Below, in pieces: positions 1 through 8,349 of a stretch of 64,000 nucleotides of DNA. This stretch comes from Aquibacillus halophilus (GTDB lineage Bacteria; Bacillota; Bacilli; Bacillales; Amphibacillaceae). How positions within the stretch are numbered: position 1 is the first letter of the stretch; each line of letters opens with the position of its first letter. The stretch lies in NCBI RefSeq assembly GCF_009649745.1, contig NZ_WJNG01000005.1:62001-126000 (forward strand). The letters run 5' to 3'. The position numbers and the translations under genes were made by a program. The notes under the pieces are model-generated. The model saw only the letters and a program-made list of their open reading frames with translations. It was not told the origin of the DNA and searched no databases.

Positions 1-360
1 ATATATATTATGAATATTGGACTTCCAGACCGTCAGAAAGAAATTTTGAAATATGGGATGGGTTTTATACTTACACCCAAAAATTTTAATGTTCGTTCAA
101 CAATTGCTAATTTAGGCCAAAGACAAGCAATTTTGCATGATGTTTCTGTTTCAATGGGGGTTTTTAGAGATTCTGGTACTCCTGCTCTTGTGCCATTGAT
201 AAAGCGTGATTTGGATGATGGAAGGATAGGAGTTCTCATTTTGCCACAAGATAAGGACATAGAGAAAGCCAAACGAGTTATCGGTTCAGTTCCAGTATTA
301 GAAAATGCTATTCGTATGCCTTCTGAATCTAAAGCGAACAAGAAAAAGGGGGCCAACTAA
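1..360 (+). CDS. YIEGIA-family protein, C-terminal part (5' end outside window)
   Basis: The frame is open from base 1, so the gene begins upstream and only about 119 C-terminal residues are seen. The visible part is soluble: a basic segment, then an alpha/beta stretch ending in a Lys-rich tail. It resembles the cytoplasmic C-terminus of the YIEGIA family, membrane proteins of sporulating Bacillales linked in B. subtilis to spore envelope assembly (family assignment from memory). The stop codon TAA overlaps the next ATG by one base, so the two genes are translationally coupled. Position just before der matches the B. subtilis gene order. An internal ATG at 10 has no ribosome binding site and is not proposed as the start. 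Confidence 0.7.
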   Translation: MYIMNIGLPDRQKEILKYGMGFILTPKNFNVRSTIANLGQRQAILHDVSVSMGVFRDSGTPALVPLIKRDLDDGRIGVLILPQDKDIEKAKRVIGSVPVLENAIRMPSESKANKKKGAN

Positions 361-545
361 TGAATATCGAAAAGGCAGTATTATCAGTTATTACAATTAA
401 TAAAGAAAAAATATCAGGTGGTGCTCCTATTTTTATTTGTAAGACAAAAGAAGAAATGGATAATGTCGCAGCAAACTTAGAAGCAATATTGGATGGTATT
501 AGCCATGCACTTAGTGATGAATTATATATTATTGTAAAGCACTAG
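360..545 (+). CDS. Small partner protein of YIEGIA (capping complex subunit family)
   Basis: This 61-residue protein starts in a TAATG overlap with the preceding YIEGIA gene, preceded by the Shine-Dalgarno-like AAAAAGGGGG at about 342-351. It has no signal peptide or membrane span. The sequence begins MNIEKAVLSVITINK, contains the hydrophobic strand GAPIFICKTKEEM and ends in IIVKH, consistent with a small alpha/beta domain. Proteins of this size and position are annotated as a capping complex subunit for YIEGIA; the biochemical role is not known to me. The overlap strongly suggests a two-protein complex made in fixed stoichiometry. Confidence 0.65.
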   Translation: MNIEKAVLSVITINKEKISGGAPIFICKTKEEMDNVAANLEAILDGISHALSDELYIIVKH

Positions 546-637
546 GTTATTGTCTTACAAAAATGTTAATATTAACGAACTATAAGTTCACTAGTATAAC
601 TCTATCAAAAGAAAACAATTGTTTAAAATTACCTCAT

Positions 638-665
638 TTGCTAAAATGTAAAAGTTAAGTATAAT
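638..665 (+). promoter_or_regulatory. Candidate sigma-A promoter for der-gpsA
   Basis: TTGCTA, a 16-base spacer and a perfect TATAAT lie 52 bases before der. The -10 is consensus and the -35 matches three of six bases. No other promoter-like pair is evident in the 171-base gap. Confidence 0.45.
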
Positions 666-716
666 TAACCCTTTGTAAAAGGTAAAAGTATATAAGGAAG
701 AAAGGATGTACCTTTC

Positions 717-2027
717 ATGAGAAAATCAGTTGTTGCAATAGTCGGTAGACCGAATGTGGGGAAATCGACTATTTTTAATAGACTTGTTGGAGAACGAATT
801 TCAATTGTAGAAGATGTTCCAGGAGTGACTCGTGACCGTATTTATTCACAAGCTGAATGGCTTACTACTTCATTTAATGTGATTGATACTGGCGGGATCG
901 AAATTGGGGATGAGCCACTACTTGTACAAATGAGAGAACAAGCAGAAGTAGCTATACAAGAAGCAGACGTAATTATTTTTATGGTAAATGGTAGAGAAGG
1001 AATTACTGCTGCAGATGAGGAAGTAGCTAAGTTGCTATTCAAATCAAATAAACCTATTGTCTTGGCAGTAAATAAAGTTGATAATCCAGAAATGAGAGAT
1101 CAAATTTATGAGTTTTACTCTTTAGGATTCGGTGAACCCTTCCCAATCTCTGGTACTCATGGTTTAGGTTTGGGTGATATGCTGGATGACGTGGTTAAAC
1201 ATTTTCCAGAGTTGGAACAAGATGATCCTGACGACGATACAATTTATTTTAGTCTAATTGGAAGACCAAATGTCGGTAAATCATCTCTAGTTAATTCAAT
1301 TTTAAATGAAGAACGTGTTATCGTCAGCGATATCGCTGGTACGACAAGAGATGCGATTGATACTCCCTTTACAAAGGACGAGCAGAACTTTGTAATTATA
1401 GATACTGCTGGAATGAGAAAAAGAGGCAAGATTTATGAAACTACTGAAAAATACAGTATCCTTCGTGCATTAAAAGCAATTGAACGTTCTGACGTTGTAT
1501 TGACTCTTATTGATGCGGAAACTGGTATAATTGAACAAGATAAAAAAATTGCTGGGTACGCACATGAGGCAGGAAAAGCTGTTGTCATTGTCGTTAATAA
1601 ATGGGATACAATTGACTCTCACGATAAAGCTATTAAAGAATATGAACAAAAAATTCGAGCTCACTTCCAATTTTTAGACTATGCACCAATTGTATTTCTA
1701 TCGGCAAAAACTAAAAAGCGTATTCATACTTTACTACCTCAAGTATTAGAAGCAAGTGAAAACCATGCTAAACGTGTCGAGACAAATGTATTAAATGATG
1801 TAGTAATGGATGCAATTGCGATGAATCCTACTTCAACTTTTAAAGGACAGAAGCTTAAGATCTTGTATGCCACTCAAGTAGCAGTTAAGCCTCCTAGTTT
1901 TGTTGTATTTGTTAATGACCCTGACCTTTTACATTTCTCATATGAACGATTTTTAGAAAACAAAATCAGAGAAGCATTTGGATTCGAGGGTACTCCTATT
2001 AAAATCTTTGCTAGAAAAAGAAATTAA
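717..2027 (+). CDS. der: Ribosome biogenesis GTPase Der (EngA)
   Basis: The 436-residue protein has the two tandem GTPase domains that define Der/EngA. The first P-loop GRPNVGKST is at residues 10-18, with DTGG near 57 and NKVD near 119. The second copy, GRPNVGKSS, is near residue 182, with DTAG and NKWD following. A C-terminal KH-like domain ends in the basic KIFARKRN. Der acts in 50S subunit maturation. Full length matches the family (436 in B. subtilis). The start ATG is preceded by GAAAGGA. gpsA follows after 17 bases and is probably cotranscribed. Confidence 0.97.
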   Translation: MRKSVVAIVGRPNVGKSTIFNRLVGERISIVEDVPGVTRDRIYSQAEWLTTSFNVIDTGGIEIGDEPLLVQMREQAEVAIQEADVIIFMVNGREGITAADEEVAKLLFKSNKPIVLAVNKVDNPEMRDQIYEFYSLGFGEPFPISGTHGLGLGDMLDDVVKHFPELEQDDPDDDTIYFSLIGRPNVGKSSLVNSILNEERVIVSDIAGTTRDAIDTPFTKDEQNFVIIDTAGMRKRGKIYETTEKYSILRALKAIERSDVVLTLIDAETGIIEQDKKIAGYAHEAGKAVVIVVNKWDTIDSHDKAIKEYEQKIRAHFQFLDYAPIVFLSAKTKKRIHTLLPQVLEASENHAKRVETNVLNDVVMDAIAMNPTSTFKGQKLKILYATQVAVKPPSFVVFVNDPDLLHFSYERFLENKIREAFGFEGTPIKIFARKRN

Positions 2028-2044
2028 CATGGGGAGGGAGTAAT

Positions 2045-3085
2045 TTGGAGAAGATAGCAGTTATTGGAGCCGGTAGCTGGGGAAGTGCACTAGCGTTAGT
2101 TTTGTCTGATAATTCACATGAAGTGAGACTTTGGACACACAACAAGAGTCAAGCAGAAGAAATTAATCATACTCATATAAATAGTAAGTATTTACCTAAT
2201 GCGAAACTACCTAATGAAATTCGTGCCTATCATGATTTAAAACAGGCTGTTGATGGAGTCTCAACAGTTGTTTTAGTTGTGCCCACAACAGCGATTAGAG
2301 AGGTGTGTAAGCAGTTAGGAGAGGTTCTTAACCATAAGGTTACTATTATTCACGGAACAAAGGGAATAGAACCTAAAACACTTAAACGTGTTTCCGAAAT
2401 GATAGAAGAAGAATTGCCCAGAAAATACTACGAAGAAGTAGTTGTATTATCCGGGCCTAGTCATGCGGAGGAAGTAAGCGACAGGCAGCCGACAACTGTC
2501 ACAGCTTCATCCAACAGTATTGCCGAAGCTGAAAAAGCCCAAGACTTATTTATAAATGAAAATTTCAGGGTATATACTAGCCCTGATATGATTGGTGTAG
2601 AATTGGGTGGGGCACTTAAAAATATTATTGCTCTTGGCTCTGGAATCTCGGATGGGTTAGGCTATGGAGATAATGCCAAAGCGGCATTAATGACTAGAGG
2701 TCTAGCCGAAATCGCTCGGTTAGGAACATCTATGGGAGCAAACCCATTAACTTTTATAGGACTTGCTGGCGTTGGTGACCTTATTGTCACATGTACTAGT
2801 GTTCATAGTCGAAACTGGAAAGCTGGAAGTTTACTAGGAAAAGGTAATAGTCTTGATGATGTACTAAATAAGATGGGCATGGTTGTAGAAGGTGCCAGAA
2901 CAACTAAAGCAGCCTATCAATTCTCCCAAGAGAAAAAGATTGAAATGCCGATAACAAATGGGATATATCGTATCCTATTTGAAGAGGCCAAGCCTAAAGA
3001 TGTTGTCGATCAACTAATGACTAGAATGAGAAGACATGAAATGGAAGATTTGTCCAACATCTTGAATAATAAGTATTCTAGTTAA
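2045..3085 (+). CDS. gpsA: NAD(P)H-dependent glycerol-3-phosphate dehydrogenase
   Basis: GpsA reduces dihydroxyacetone phosphate to sn-glycerol-3-phosphate for phospholipid synthesis. The 346-residue protein opens with the Rossmann motif GAGSWGSAL (residues 8-16) and has the substrate-domain signature LGGALKNIIALGSG, including the catalytic Lys, followed by GLGYGDNAKAALMTRG. The start is TTG, set by the strong GGGGAGGGAG just upstream. It lies directly downstream of der, as in B. subtilis, and is read from the same promoter. Confidence 0.97.
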   Translation: MEKIAVIGAGSWGSALALVLSDNSHEVRLWTHNKSQAEEINHTHINSKYLPNAKLPNEIRAYHDLKQAVDGVSTVVLVVPTTAIREVCKQLGEVLNHKVTIIHGTKGIEPKTLKRVSEMIEEELPRKYYEEVVVLSGPSHAEEVSDRQPTTVTASSNSIAEAEKAQDLFINENFRVYTSPDMIGVELGGALKNIIALGSGISDGLGYGDNAKAALMTRGLAEIARLGTSMGANPLTFIGLAGVGDLIVTCTSVHSRNWKAGSLLGKGNSLDDVLNKMGMVVEGARTTKAAYQFSQEKKIEMPITNGIYRILFEEAKPKDVVDQLMTRMRRHEMEDLSNILNNKYSS

Positions 3086-3115
3086 ACACGATGCACTCTT
3101 AGCTTGCATATAATA
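3086..3115 (+). promoter_or_regulatory. Candidate sigma-K promoter of the spoVIF-like gene
   Basis: ACAC at 3086-3089, a 17-base spacer and CATATAATA at 3107-3115 fit the sigma-K pattern (AC-type -35, CATANNNTA -10). The gene immediately downstream belongs to a late sporulation family. Assignment is by pattern only. Confidence 0.4.
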
Positions 3116-3146
3116 CCTTGAGTAATTAATGCAAGGAGGAGTGTAT

Positions 3147-3407
3147 GTGAGCGAATTTCAAAAGAATATGTTTGATCAGATTCAAAATAATTCAAGTATC
3201 AATCCAGAAGAAATATTAAAAGTTGCAAATTCTGTCCAGAATGCGGATTTTTCTGATGAAAAAACAGTTAGAAAATTAGTAAAGCAACTGGCGAAAATGG
3301 CCGATAAGCCAATTTCACAAGCTAAAGAAGATAAAATTGTAAAATCAATTACGAGTAATAACATGCCAACAGATATGAATACACTAAGCAATATTTTTAA
3401 AAAATAG
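3147..3407 (+). CDS. SpoVIF-family stage VI sporulation protein
   Basis: The protein of 86 residues contains the SpoVIF-family core: FDQIQNNSSINPEEILKVA, then NAD(F)SDEKTVRKLVKQL and KEDKIVKSI, closing with NNMPTDM. The B. subtilis founder SpoVIF (YjcC) is needed for late coat assembly and GerE function. An in-frame ATG exists at 3129, but it lies before the ribosome binding site AAGGAGGAG (3132-3140), so GTG at 3147 is the likely start. The predicted protein is helical and cytosolic. It stands alone, with a sigma-K-like promoter before it and a terminator about 100 bases after. Confidence 0.75.
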   Translation: MSEFQKNMFDQIQNNSSINPEEILKVANSVQNADFSDEKTVRKLVKQLAKMADKPISQAKEDKIVKSITSNNMPTDMNTLSNIFKK

Positions 3408-3510
3408 ATATAACTGGGCATATGAGGATACAAAGAACAAACTTCTCGCATAAAATAAATCGCACAAGCATTCATTTTAGGGTTGCTTTGGGTATTTTTT
3501 AGTCGCATCG

Positions 3511-3547
3511 CCGAGGTAGGATTGCCCCTTCTATCTCGGTTTTTTTA
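3511..3547 (+). terminator. Rho-independent terminator
   Basis: CCGAGGTAG at 3511-3519 pairs with CTATCTCGG at 3531-3539 (nine pairs, one G-U), followed by seven T. It ends the spoVIF-like transcript. Confidence 0.85.
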
Positions 3548-3658
3548 TATAATTTCCCGGCAATTAAATCAACTCAAAAAAATAGTCTAACAATTTTTAA
3601 CCCTTATCCCTTTCCAAGATATGCCACAAACCGTTTTTCTTTAACCAATAATGGATTA

Positions 3659-3667
3659 TGGTATAAT
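3659..3667 (+). promoter_or_regulatory. Extended -10 promoter for yphE-yphF
   Basis: TGG followed by TATAAT forms a TGN-TATAAT extended -10 box, with no clear -35. It lies 52 bases before yphE. Confidence 0.45.
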
Positions 3668-3719
3668 ACATGAAGCTAAAGTGGACATGCTTGTTATTTA
3701 GAAGGAGTGAGCAATTATA

Positions 3720-3917
3720 ATGTCTGAGTCAATGTTGAATATGTATATTTCTTTTGCAGGAATAATTTTTATGTTTTTATCTATCGGGTTAATCCTATTT
3801 AGCCGTTATAAATTAAAGGGAATAGTAGCATTTGTAGTAGCATTCCTAGCTTATTGTTTCTTAGTAATTGGCGGCATCATTATATTTTATATTGTAATTA
3901 GTGGTCCTACTGCTTAG
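3720..3917 (+). CDS. yphE: DUF2768 small membrane protein (YphE-like)
   Basis: The 65-residue protein has two hydrophobic membrane segments (about residues 7-27 and 34-60) separated by a short basic SRYKLKG loop, with almost no soluble part. Size, topology and position between gpsA and yphF match B. subtilis YphE, a DUF2768 protein of unknown function. The ribosome binding site is AGAAGGAG. yphF follows after 18 bases, so the two form an operon. Confidence 0.75.
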   Translation: MSESMLNMYISFAGIIFMFLSIGLILFSRYKLKGIVAFVVAFLAYCFLVIGGIIIFYIVISGPTA

Positions 3918-3935
3918 ACTACAGGAGGTTTTTTT

Positions 3936-4652
3936 ATGAGATATTTGGCTATTATTCCATTAACTTTATCAATTTTGATATTAAGTGGTTGCCTCTATCC
4001 AAGTCAGAATTTAACGAAGAATAATGTACCTAATGAGCTTCAATTAAAAACAGTTCAAGATGCTGTCACCCAGTACGCGCAGGATAATCAGGGATTAATT
4101 CCAGTACTAACAAAACCAAGTGATACACCGATTTTCCAAAAATACATTATCGATTTTTCAAAACTTAAACAACAAAATCTATTAGCAAGCATCCCTGGAA
4201 CAGCTTTTGAAAATGGAGGAGTTTATCAATATGTATTAATTACTCCGGAAGAAAGTCCTACAGTCAAACTAATTGATCTGCGTAATGCTGAAACAATAAG
4301 ATCCGTATATAGTAAGATAAATATTTATCGAAGTGAAAATACGTATCCACCGTTTGGAGAAGAAGTAGAAGATAGTATATATCAGATAAACTATGAAAAA
4401 ATCGGATTAGAATCTCCACCATTTGTAGTGAGTCCATATTCTCAGAAAAATCTTCCAATCATTATGGATGTATATGGTGATATCTATATTGATTATAGTT
4501 TAGACCTGTATGAAGCACTTAACGAGTTTGAACACTCGTATTCTGAAGGGGAGGACATTAGGTATATTCTGGCTGAAAACTACCCATTTGTACCAGCTTA
4601 TTCATTACCATATACGATAGAGGATGGAGAACCGGTTTACTTAAAAAAATGA
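3936..4652 (+). CDS. yphF: Lipoprotein YphF
   Basis: The 238-residue protein starts with a lipoprotein signal peptide ending in the lipobox LSGC with Cys19, so it should be anchored to the outer face of the membrane. The rest is a soluble domain with no enzymatic motif that I recognise. Size and location between yphE and spoIVA match B. subtilis YphF, a lipoprotein of unknown function. AGGAGG precedes the ATG, and a strong terminator follows. Confidence 0.8.
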   Translation: MRYLAIIPLTLSILILSGCLYPSQNLTKNNVPNELQLKTVQDAVTQYAQDNQGLIPVLTKPSDTPIFQKYIIDFSKLKQQNLLASIPGTAFENGGVYQYVLITPEESPTVKLIDLRNAETIRSVYSKINIYRSENTYPPFGEEVEDSIYQINYEKIGLESPPFVVSPYSQKNLPIIMDVYGDIYIDYSLDLYEALNEFEHSYSEGEDIRYILAENYPFVPAYSLPYTIEDGEPVYLKK

Positions 4653-4686
4653 TTATATATTAAAATTAAATTATAAGAATATCGTT

Positions 4687-4720
4687 ACCCTTGTCGCATA
4701 TAATGTGGCAAGGGTTTTTA
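4687..4720 (+). terminator. Rho-independent terminator after yphF
   Basis: ACCCTTG at 4687-4693 pairs with CAAGGGT at 4709-4715. The stem continues inward through a T-G pair to CGCA/TGTG around a TATAA loop, giving about twelve pairs, and is followed by TTTTT. Its stem closely resembles the one after asnS. Confidence 0.85.
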
Positions 4721-4794
4721 ATTGAATTATTGATATAAAAAGCAAATTATTTAATGATTTATATGTTTTTTTTATGTTTTACAACTAAACAAGT

Positions 4795-4823
4795 CATAAT
4801 TTAGTAGGACAACGTCATAGACT
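4795..4823 (+). promoter_or_regulatory. Candidate sigma-E promoter of spoIVA
   Basis: TCATAAT, about 15 bases, then CATAGACT (4816-4823) resembles the sigma-E pattern ATA-N14/15-CATACANT, with one mismatch in the -10. B. subtilis spoIVA is transcribed by sigma-E, which supports the reading. Confidence 0.45.
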
Positions 4824-4878
4824 TAAAATGTCAAAGATTCGTAAAGCTCTATGGCGAAGCAGATCGGGAGGGGATCAT

Positions 4879-6357
4879 TTGGAAAGAGTTGATATTTTTA
4901 AAGATATCTCGAAACGGACCAATGGAGATATTTATTTAGGCGTAGTAGGTGCAGTACGTACTGGTAAATCAACATTTATTAAAAAATTCATGGAACTAGT
5001 TGTTTTACCGAATATCTCTAATGAGAGTGACAGAGCAAGAGCACAGGATGAATTACCACAAAGTGCTGCTGGAAAAACAATCATGACCACTGAACCTAAG
5101 TTTGTTCCGAATCAGGCTGTATCGGTTCAAGTAGATGATGGTCTTGAAGTGAATGTTAGATTAGTTGACTGTGTGGGGTACGCAGTTAGCAGCGCTCAAG
5201 GTTTTGAAGATGAAAATGGACCCAGAATGATTAATACACCTTGGTATGAAGAGCCTATCCCATTTCATGATGCAGCTGAAATAGGTACTCGAAAAGTAAT
5301 TCAAGAGCACTCTACTATGGGCATTGTCGTAACGACTGACGGTTCAATTGGTGAAATTCCAAGAGGAGATTATGTAGAACCAGAAGAGCGAGTTGTGGAT
5401 GAGTTAAAAGAGGTAGGAAAACCATTTATTATGGTTGTTAACTCTGTTCAACCATATAATCAAGAAACAGAGCTGTTAAGACAGGAATTGTCTGACAAAT
5501 ATGATATTCCAGTTCTAGCAATGAGTGTAGAAAGCATGAGTGAACATGATGTTTATAATGTATTACGAGAGGCATTGTATGAATTCCCTGTCCTTGAAGT
5601 AAATGTCAACCTGCCAAGTTGGGTTATGGTATTAAATGAGAACCACTGGTTAAGACAAAATTATCAGTTAGCAATTCAAGAGACAGTCAAAGATATAAAA
5701 CGCCTTCGTGATGTTGATCGTGTGGTAGGTAATTTTGATGCTTATGACTACATTGAAAATGCACAACTTGCTGGAATGGAGATGGGAGAAGGGGTTGCTG
5801 AAATTGATTTAAGAGCTCCTGACTACCTATATGATCAAGTACTTAAAGAGATTGTTGGTGAGGAAATAAGAGGAAAAGACCATCTGTTGGAATTAATGCA
5901 AGAATTTGCTAATGCTAAAAGAGAATATGACCAGGTTGCTGATGCTTTACAGATGGTTAAACAGACTGGTTATGGTATCGCAGCTCCTACGCTGCAAGAC
6001 ATGATACTAGATGAACCAGAAATAATTCGTCAAGGTTCAAGATTTGGAGTGCGACTAAAAGCCGTTGCACCATCAATCCATATGATTAAGGTAGAAGTGG
6101 AATCTGAATTTGCACCTATTATTGGTACCGAAAAACAAAGCGAAGAGCTAGTTCGATATTTAATGCAGGATTTTGAAGAAGATCCATTATCCATTTGGGA
6201 GTCTGATATCTTCGGTCGATCTTTAAGTTCTATCGTAAGAGAAGGAATACAGGCTAAGATTTCGTTAATGCCAGAAAATGCAAGATACAAATTAAAAGAG
6301 ACACTTGAACGGATTATTAATGAAGGTTCGGGTGGATTAATAGCAATAATACTTTAA
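4879..6357 (+). CDS. spoIVA: Stage IV sporulation protein A, spore coat ATPase
   Basis: SpoIVA polymerises on the mother-cell face of the forespore membrane using ATP and forms the coat basement layer. From the TTG at 4879 the protein has 492 residues, the same length as in B. subtilis, and is very highly conserved. The Walker A motif GAVRTGKST is at residues 24-32, followed by the family signature ISNESDRARAQDELPQSAAG and a conserved C-terminus GGLIAIIL needed for membrane docking in the family. An upstream in-frame ATG at 4828 would add 17 residues absent from the family. The strong GGGAGGGG just before 4879 settles the start. Confidence 0.97.
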   Translation: MERVDIFKDISKRTNGDIYLGVVGAVRTGKSTFIKKFMELVVLPNISNESDRARAQDELPQSAAGKTIMTTEPKFVPNQAVSVQVDDGLEVNVRLVDCVGYAVSSAQGFEDENGPRMINTPWYEEPIPFHDAAEIGTRKVIQEHSTMGIVVTTDGSIGEIPRGDYVEPEERVVDELKEVGKPFIMVVNSVQPYNQETELLRQELSDKYDIPVLAMSVESMSEHDVYNVLREALYEFPVLEVNVNLPSWVMVLNENHWLRQNYQLAIQETVKDIKRLRDVDRVVGNFDAYDYIENAQLAGMEMGEGVAEIDLRAPDYLYDQVLKEIVGEEIRGKDHLLELMQEFANAKREYDQVADALQMVKQTGYGIAAPTLQDMILDEPEIIRQGSRFGVRLKAVAPSIHMIKVEVESEFAPIIGTEKQSEELVRYLMQDFEEDPLSIWESDIFGRSLSSIVREGIQAKISLMPENARYKLKETLERIINEGSGGLIAIIL

Positions 6358-6387
6358 CGGCTTGTTTTACAGGCCGTTTTTTTTTAT
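6357..6387 (+). terminator. Rho-independent terminator after spoIVA
   Basis: AACGGC-T-TGT pairs with ACA-G-GCCGTT around a TTT loop, followed by a run of nine or more T. Confidence 0.85.
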
Positions 6388-6802
6388 GTTTGAAAGGTTT
6401 TAATCCTTAGTCATGGCTATTCTCTTGCTCCTAAATAGACAATCTACGTGAATTTTTTTGCAATTTGAGTATAAATTTAATTACTAATCTAGTTTAATTA
6501 AAAGTAAAAACTATAAATGTTAATAAACCCTTGTATATCAAGTCATCGAACATCTTGCATAAGATTTCCAACTGTGATACGATTCATTTAAATTAAGTCG
6601 AGTGTTTCGTAGGACTAAAGAATAAAATTTAATAAAATTTGCTACTTTTTGTTGAATTTCCTCGAAAACTCGTTTAATATAAGCCTTACCATCATTTATT
6701 TGTTGGTAAAGAGTATAAAATCTAGAAAAACTGTGAACAAATGGAAATAATCCAAATTTGTTCGAAAGTACTGGATATATGACTTGGGAGGAGGTGAATG
6801 TC
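6358..6802. other. Long intergenic region before hup
   Basis: The 445 bases hold the spoIVA terminator at the left end and a good sigma-A promoter (6652-6680), giving hup a leader of about 115 bases. The rest is AT-rich with no convincing open frame. B. subtilis hbs is also preceded by a long multi-promoter region. Confidence 0.6.
6652..6680 (+). promoter_or_regulatory. Sigma-A promoter of hup
   Basis: TTGAAT, a 17-base spacer and TAATAT lie 123 bases before the hup start. Spacing is optimal, with four of six -35 and five of six -10 bases matching. Confidence 0.55.
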
Positions 6803-7075
6803 ATGAATAAAACAGACCTAGTTAATGCAGTTGCAGAAAAAAGTGAACTTTCTAAAAAGGATGCAACAAAAGCTGTTGATGCAGTTTTTGAATCTATCAT
6901 GGATTCACTTAAAGATGGAGAAAAAGTACAATTAATTGGTTTTGGAAACTTCGAGGTACGTGAACGTGCTGCACGTAAAGGACGTAACCCTCAAACAGGT
7001 GATGAAATCGAAATCCCTGCTAGTAAGGTTCCAGCTTTTAAACCAGGTAAAGCCCTAAAAGATACTGTAAAGTAA
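6803..7075 (+). CDS. hup: DNA-binding protein HU
   Basis: The 90-residue protein is a full-length HU (HBsu type): [19 protein letters not shown] at the N-terminus, the [24 protein letters not shown]-binding arm region (read in two parts around residues 46-66) and a C-terminal KALKD. It is the abundant nucleoid-compacting protein. An in-frame ATG at 6758 is rejected because the strong GGGAGGAGGTGA sits immediately before 6803. It is a single-gene unit with its own promoter and terminator. In B. subtilis folE follows hbs; here mtrB follows directly. Confidence 0.97.
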   Translation: MNKTDLVNAVAEKSELSKKDATKAVDAVFESIMDSLKDGEKVQLIGFGNFEVRERAARKGRNPQTGDEIEIPASKVPAFKPGKALKDTVK

Positions 7076-7096
7076 TAATTTTACATATGGGCAAAA

Positions 7097-7125
7097 AAAA
7101 GGGTGCAAATGCACCCTTTTTCTTT
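7097..7125 (+). terminator. Rho-independent terminator after hup
   Basis: AAAAGGGTGCA and TGCACCCTTTT form a perfect hairpin with a two-base AA loop, followed by a T-rich tract. Confidence 0.9.
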
Positions 7126-7153
7126 TTGGAAAAATTTATTGCTTGTTCCTCCG

Positions 7154-7183
7154 TTGACATACATATAAAGATAAGAGAATATT
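7154..7183 (+). promoter_or_regulatory. Candidate sigma-A promoter of mtrB
   Basis: A perfect TTGACA at 7154-7159 is followed after 18 bases by AATATT. The -10 is weak but the -35 is consensus, and no other signal lies before mtrB. Confidence 0.4.
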
Positions 7184-7211
7184 AAATGAACAGTATATGG
7201 GAGGATAATAT

Positions 7212-7436
7212 ATGACTAGTAATAATGGTAGGGACTATATTGTAATTAAAGCATTAGAAGATGGTGTTCAAGTAATAGGCCTAACAAGAGGAACGGATAC
7301 GAGATTCCATCATTCTGAAAAACTAGATCAAGGTGAAATCATGGTTGCTCAATTTACCGAACACACATCTGCGGTAAAAGTTAGAGGAAAGGCTTTGATA
7401 CAATCTAGCTATGGTGAAATACGAAATGACGAATGA
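7212..7436 (+). CDS. mtrB: trp RNA-binding attenuation protein (TRAP)
   Basis: The 74-residue protein is a full-length TRAP, which forms an 11-mer ring that, with bound tryptophan, binds (G/U)AG repeats in trp leader RNAs. Recognisable segments are [33 protein letters not shown] and [14 protein letters not shown]; the RNA-contacting Lys/Arg positions of the family appear present. It has its own promoter. In B. subtilis mtrB is second in an operon with folE, which is absent here. No trp genes are present at their usual place further downstream, so its main target must lie elsewhere or be lost. Confidence 0.95.
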   Translation: MTSNNGRDYIVIKALEDGVQVIGLTRGTDTRFHHSEKLDQGEIMVAQFTEHTSAVKVRGKALIQSSYGEIRNDE

Positions 7437-7483
7437 CAAGGTCACCGTTGACAAGCTATTAAACGGCTAAAATTGAAAAATTA

Positions 7484-7492
7484 TGTTATAAT
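7484..7492 (+). promoter_or_regulatory. Extended -10 promoter for hepS-menG-hepT
   Basis: TGT followed by a perfect TATAAT makes a consensus extended -10 element, 43 bases before hepS. An isolated TTGACA at 7448 is too far away to be its -35. Confidence 0.5.
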
Positions 7493-7534
7493 AAATTTTG
7501 ATTGAGCTATGGGGAAAATGTAAGAAGGGCTTAG

Positions 7535-8344
7535 GTGATTAACTTGAACATACCTGATTTAACGCTTAAAGAATTAAAAAAAGCGATTGAAAGTCAATTA
7601 AGACATACTTACTTAGAAAAGTTTATCCAGAAGCCCGTAATTGATGAAGATAAACTATTCATTCTGTCTTCAATTATTCAAAATACAACTTTCTCAGATC
7701 ATAAAAAGAAAAATTATATAATAACTACTATGCTTGTTCAAATTGCATTGGATACCCATGATTTAGTAACCGAAAATGCGGCAAAAGGTGAATCTGATTT
7801 AAATAGGAAAACACGTCAATTAACAGTATTAGCCGGTGATTACTATAGTGGTTTATATTACTATTTATTATCTAAATTAAATGATATCCCAATGATTCAT
7901 ACATTAGCGTCTGCCATTAAGGAAATCAATGAACTTAAAATGACGATTTATTATAATGAATATGATTCTGTACAAGATTTTATGGATTCTTTTAAAAAAT
8001 TAGAATCCTTATTAATCCGGCGTGTAGCAGAACATCTACAAGGGACCTCTGTACTTGAAGTTACAGGTAATTGGTTGTTACTAAGAAAGTTAATGAGAGA
8101 AAAACATTCATTTATAAATAAGGGAAACTCACCAATTTTTGAATTGTTAACAAAAGGCCCAGCCTTTAACATCAGGAACGATCAAATCATTAATACTATT
8201 GAACAAACGATTCAAGAGCACACTTCTCTTACGAAAGATACAGTTAGTCATTTACCTCTTCATTTTAATTCGATAAAATTATACGTGAATACCATCCTTA
8301 ATGACAACTTTGATAAGAACATAATAGTAGTGGAAGAAGGTTAA
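7535..8344 (+). CDS. hepS: Heptaprenyl diphosphate synthase component I
   Basis: HepS is the small, non-catalytic subunit that sets chain length with HepT, making the C35 side chain of menaquinone-7. The 269-residue protein is helical and soluble, with the family stretch [20 protein letters not shown] near residues 90-110. The first gene of hepS-menG-hepT, it is followed by menG after five bases. Start choice is ambiguous: GTG at 7535 has AGAAGGG upstream, and TTG at 7544 has AGGTGAT at a good distance. The difference is three residues. Confidence 0.9.
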   Translation: MINLNIPDLTLKELKKAIESQLRHTYLEKFIQKPVIDEDKLFILSSIIQNTTFSDHKKKNYIITTMLVQIALDTHDLVTENAAKGESDLNRKTRQLTVLAGDYYSGLYYYLLSKLNDIPMIHTLASAIKEINELKMTIYYNEYDSVQDFMDSFKKLESLLIRRVAEHLQGTSVLEVTGNWLLLRKLMREKHSFINKGNSPIFELLTKGPAFNIRNDQIINTIEQTIQEHTSLTKDTVSHLPLHFNSIKLYVNTILNDNFDKNIIVVEEG

Positions 8345-8349
8345 TTTTT

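Larger units (their letters stand above)
3408..3719. other. Intergenic stretch between spoVIF-like gene and yphE
   Basis: These 312 bases contain a terminator at 3511-3547 and an extended -10 promoter at 3659-3667. A 26-codon open frame at 3424 has no ribosome binding site, and I see no coding potential worth calling. Confidence 0.6.

Noticed and set aside
579-591. GAACTATAAGTTC hairpin after the YIEGIA partner as a terminator
   Set aside because: The five-base stem is short and no T run follows.
6538-6900. 120-codon open frame on the - strand across the hup promoter and start
   Set aside because: It is antisense to the conserved hup gene, has no ribosome binding site and no recognisable protein sequence.
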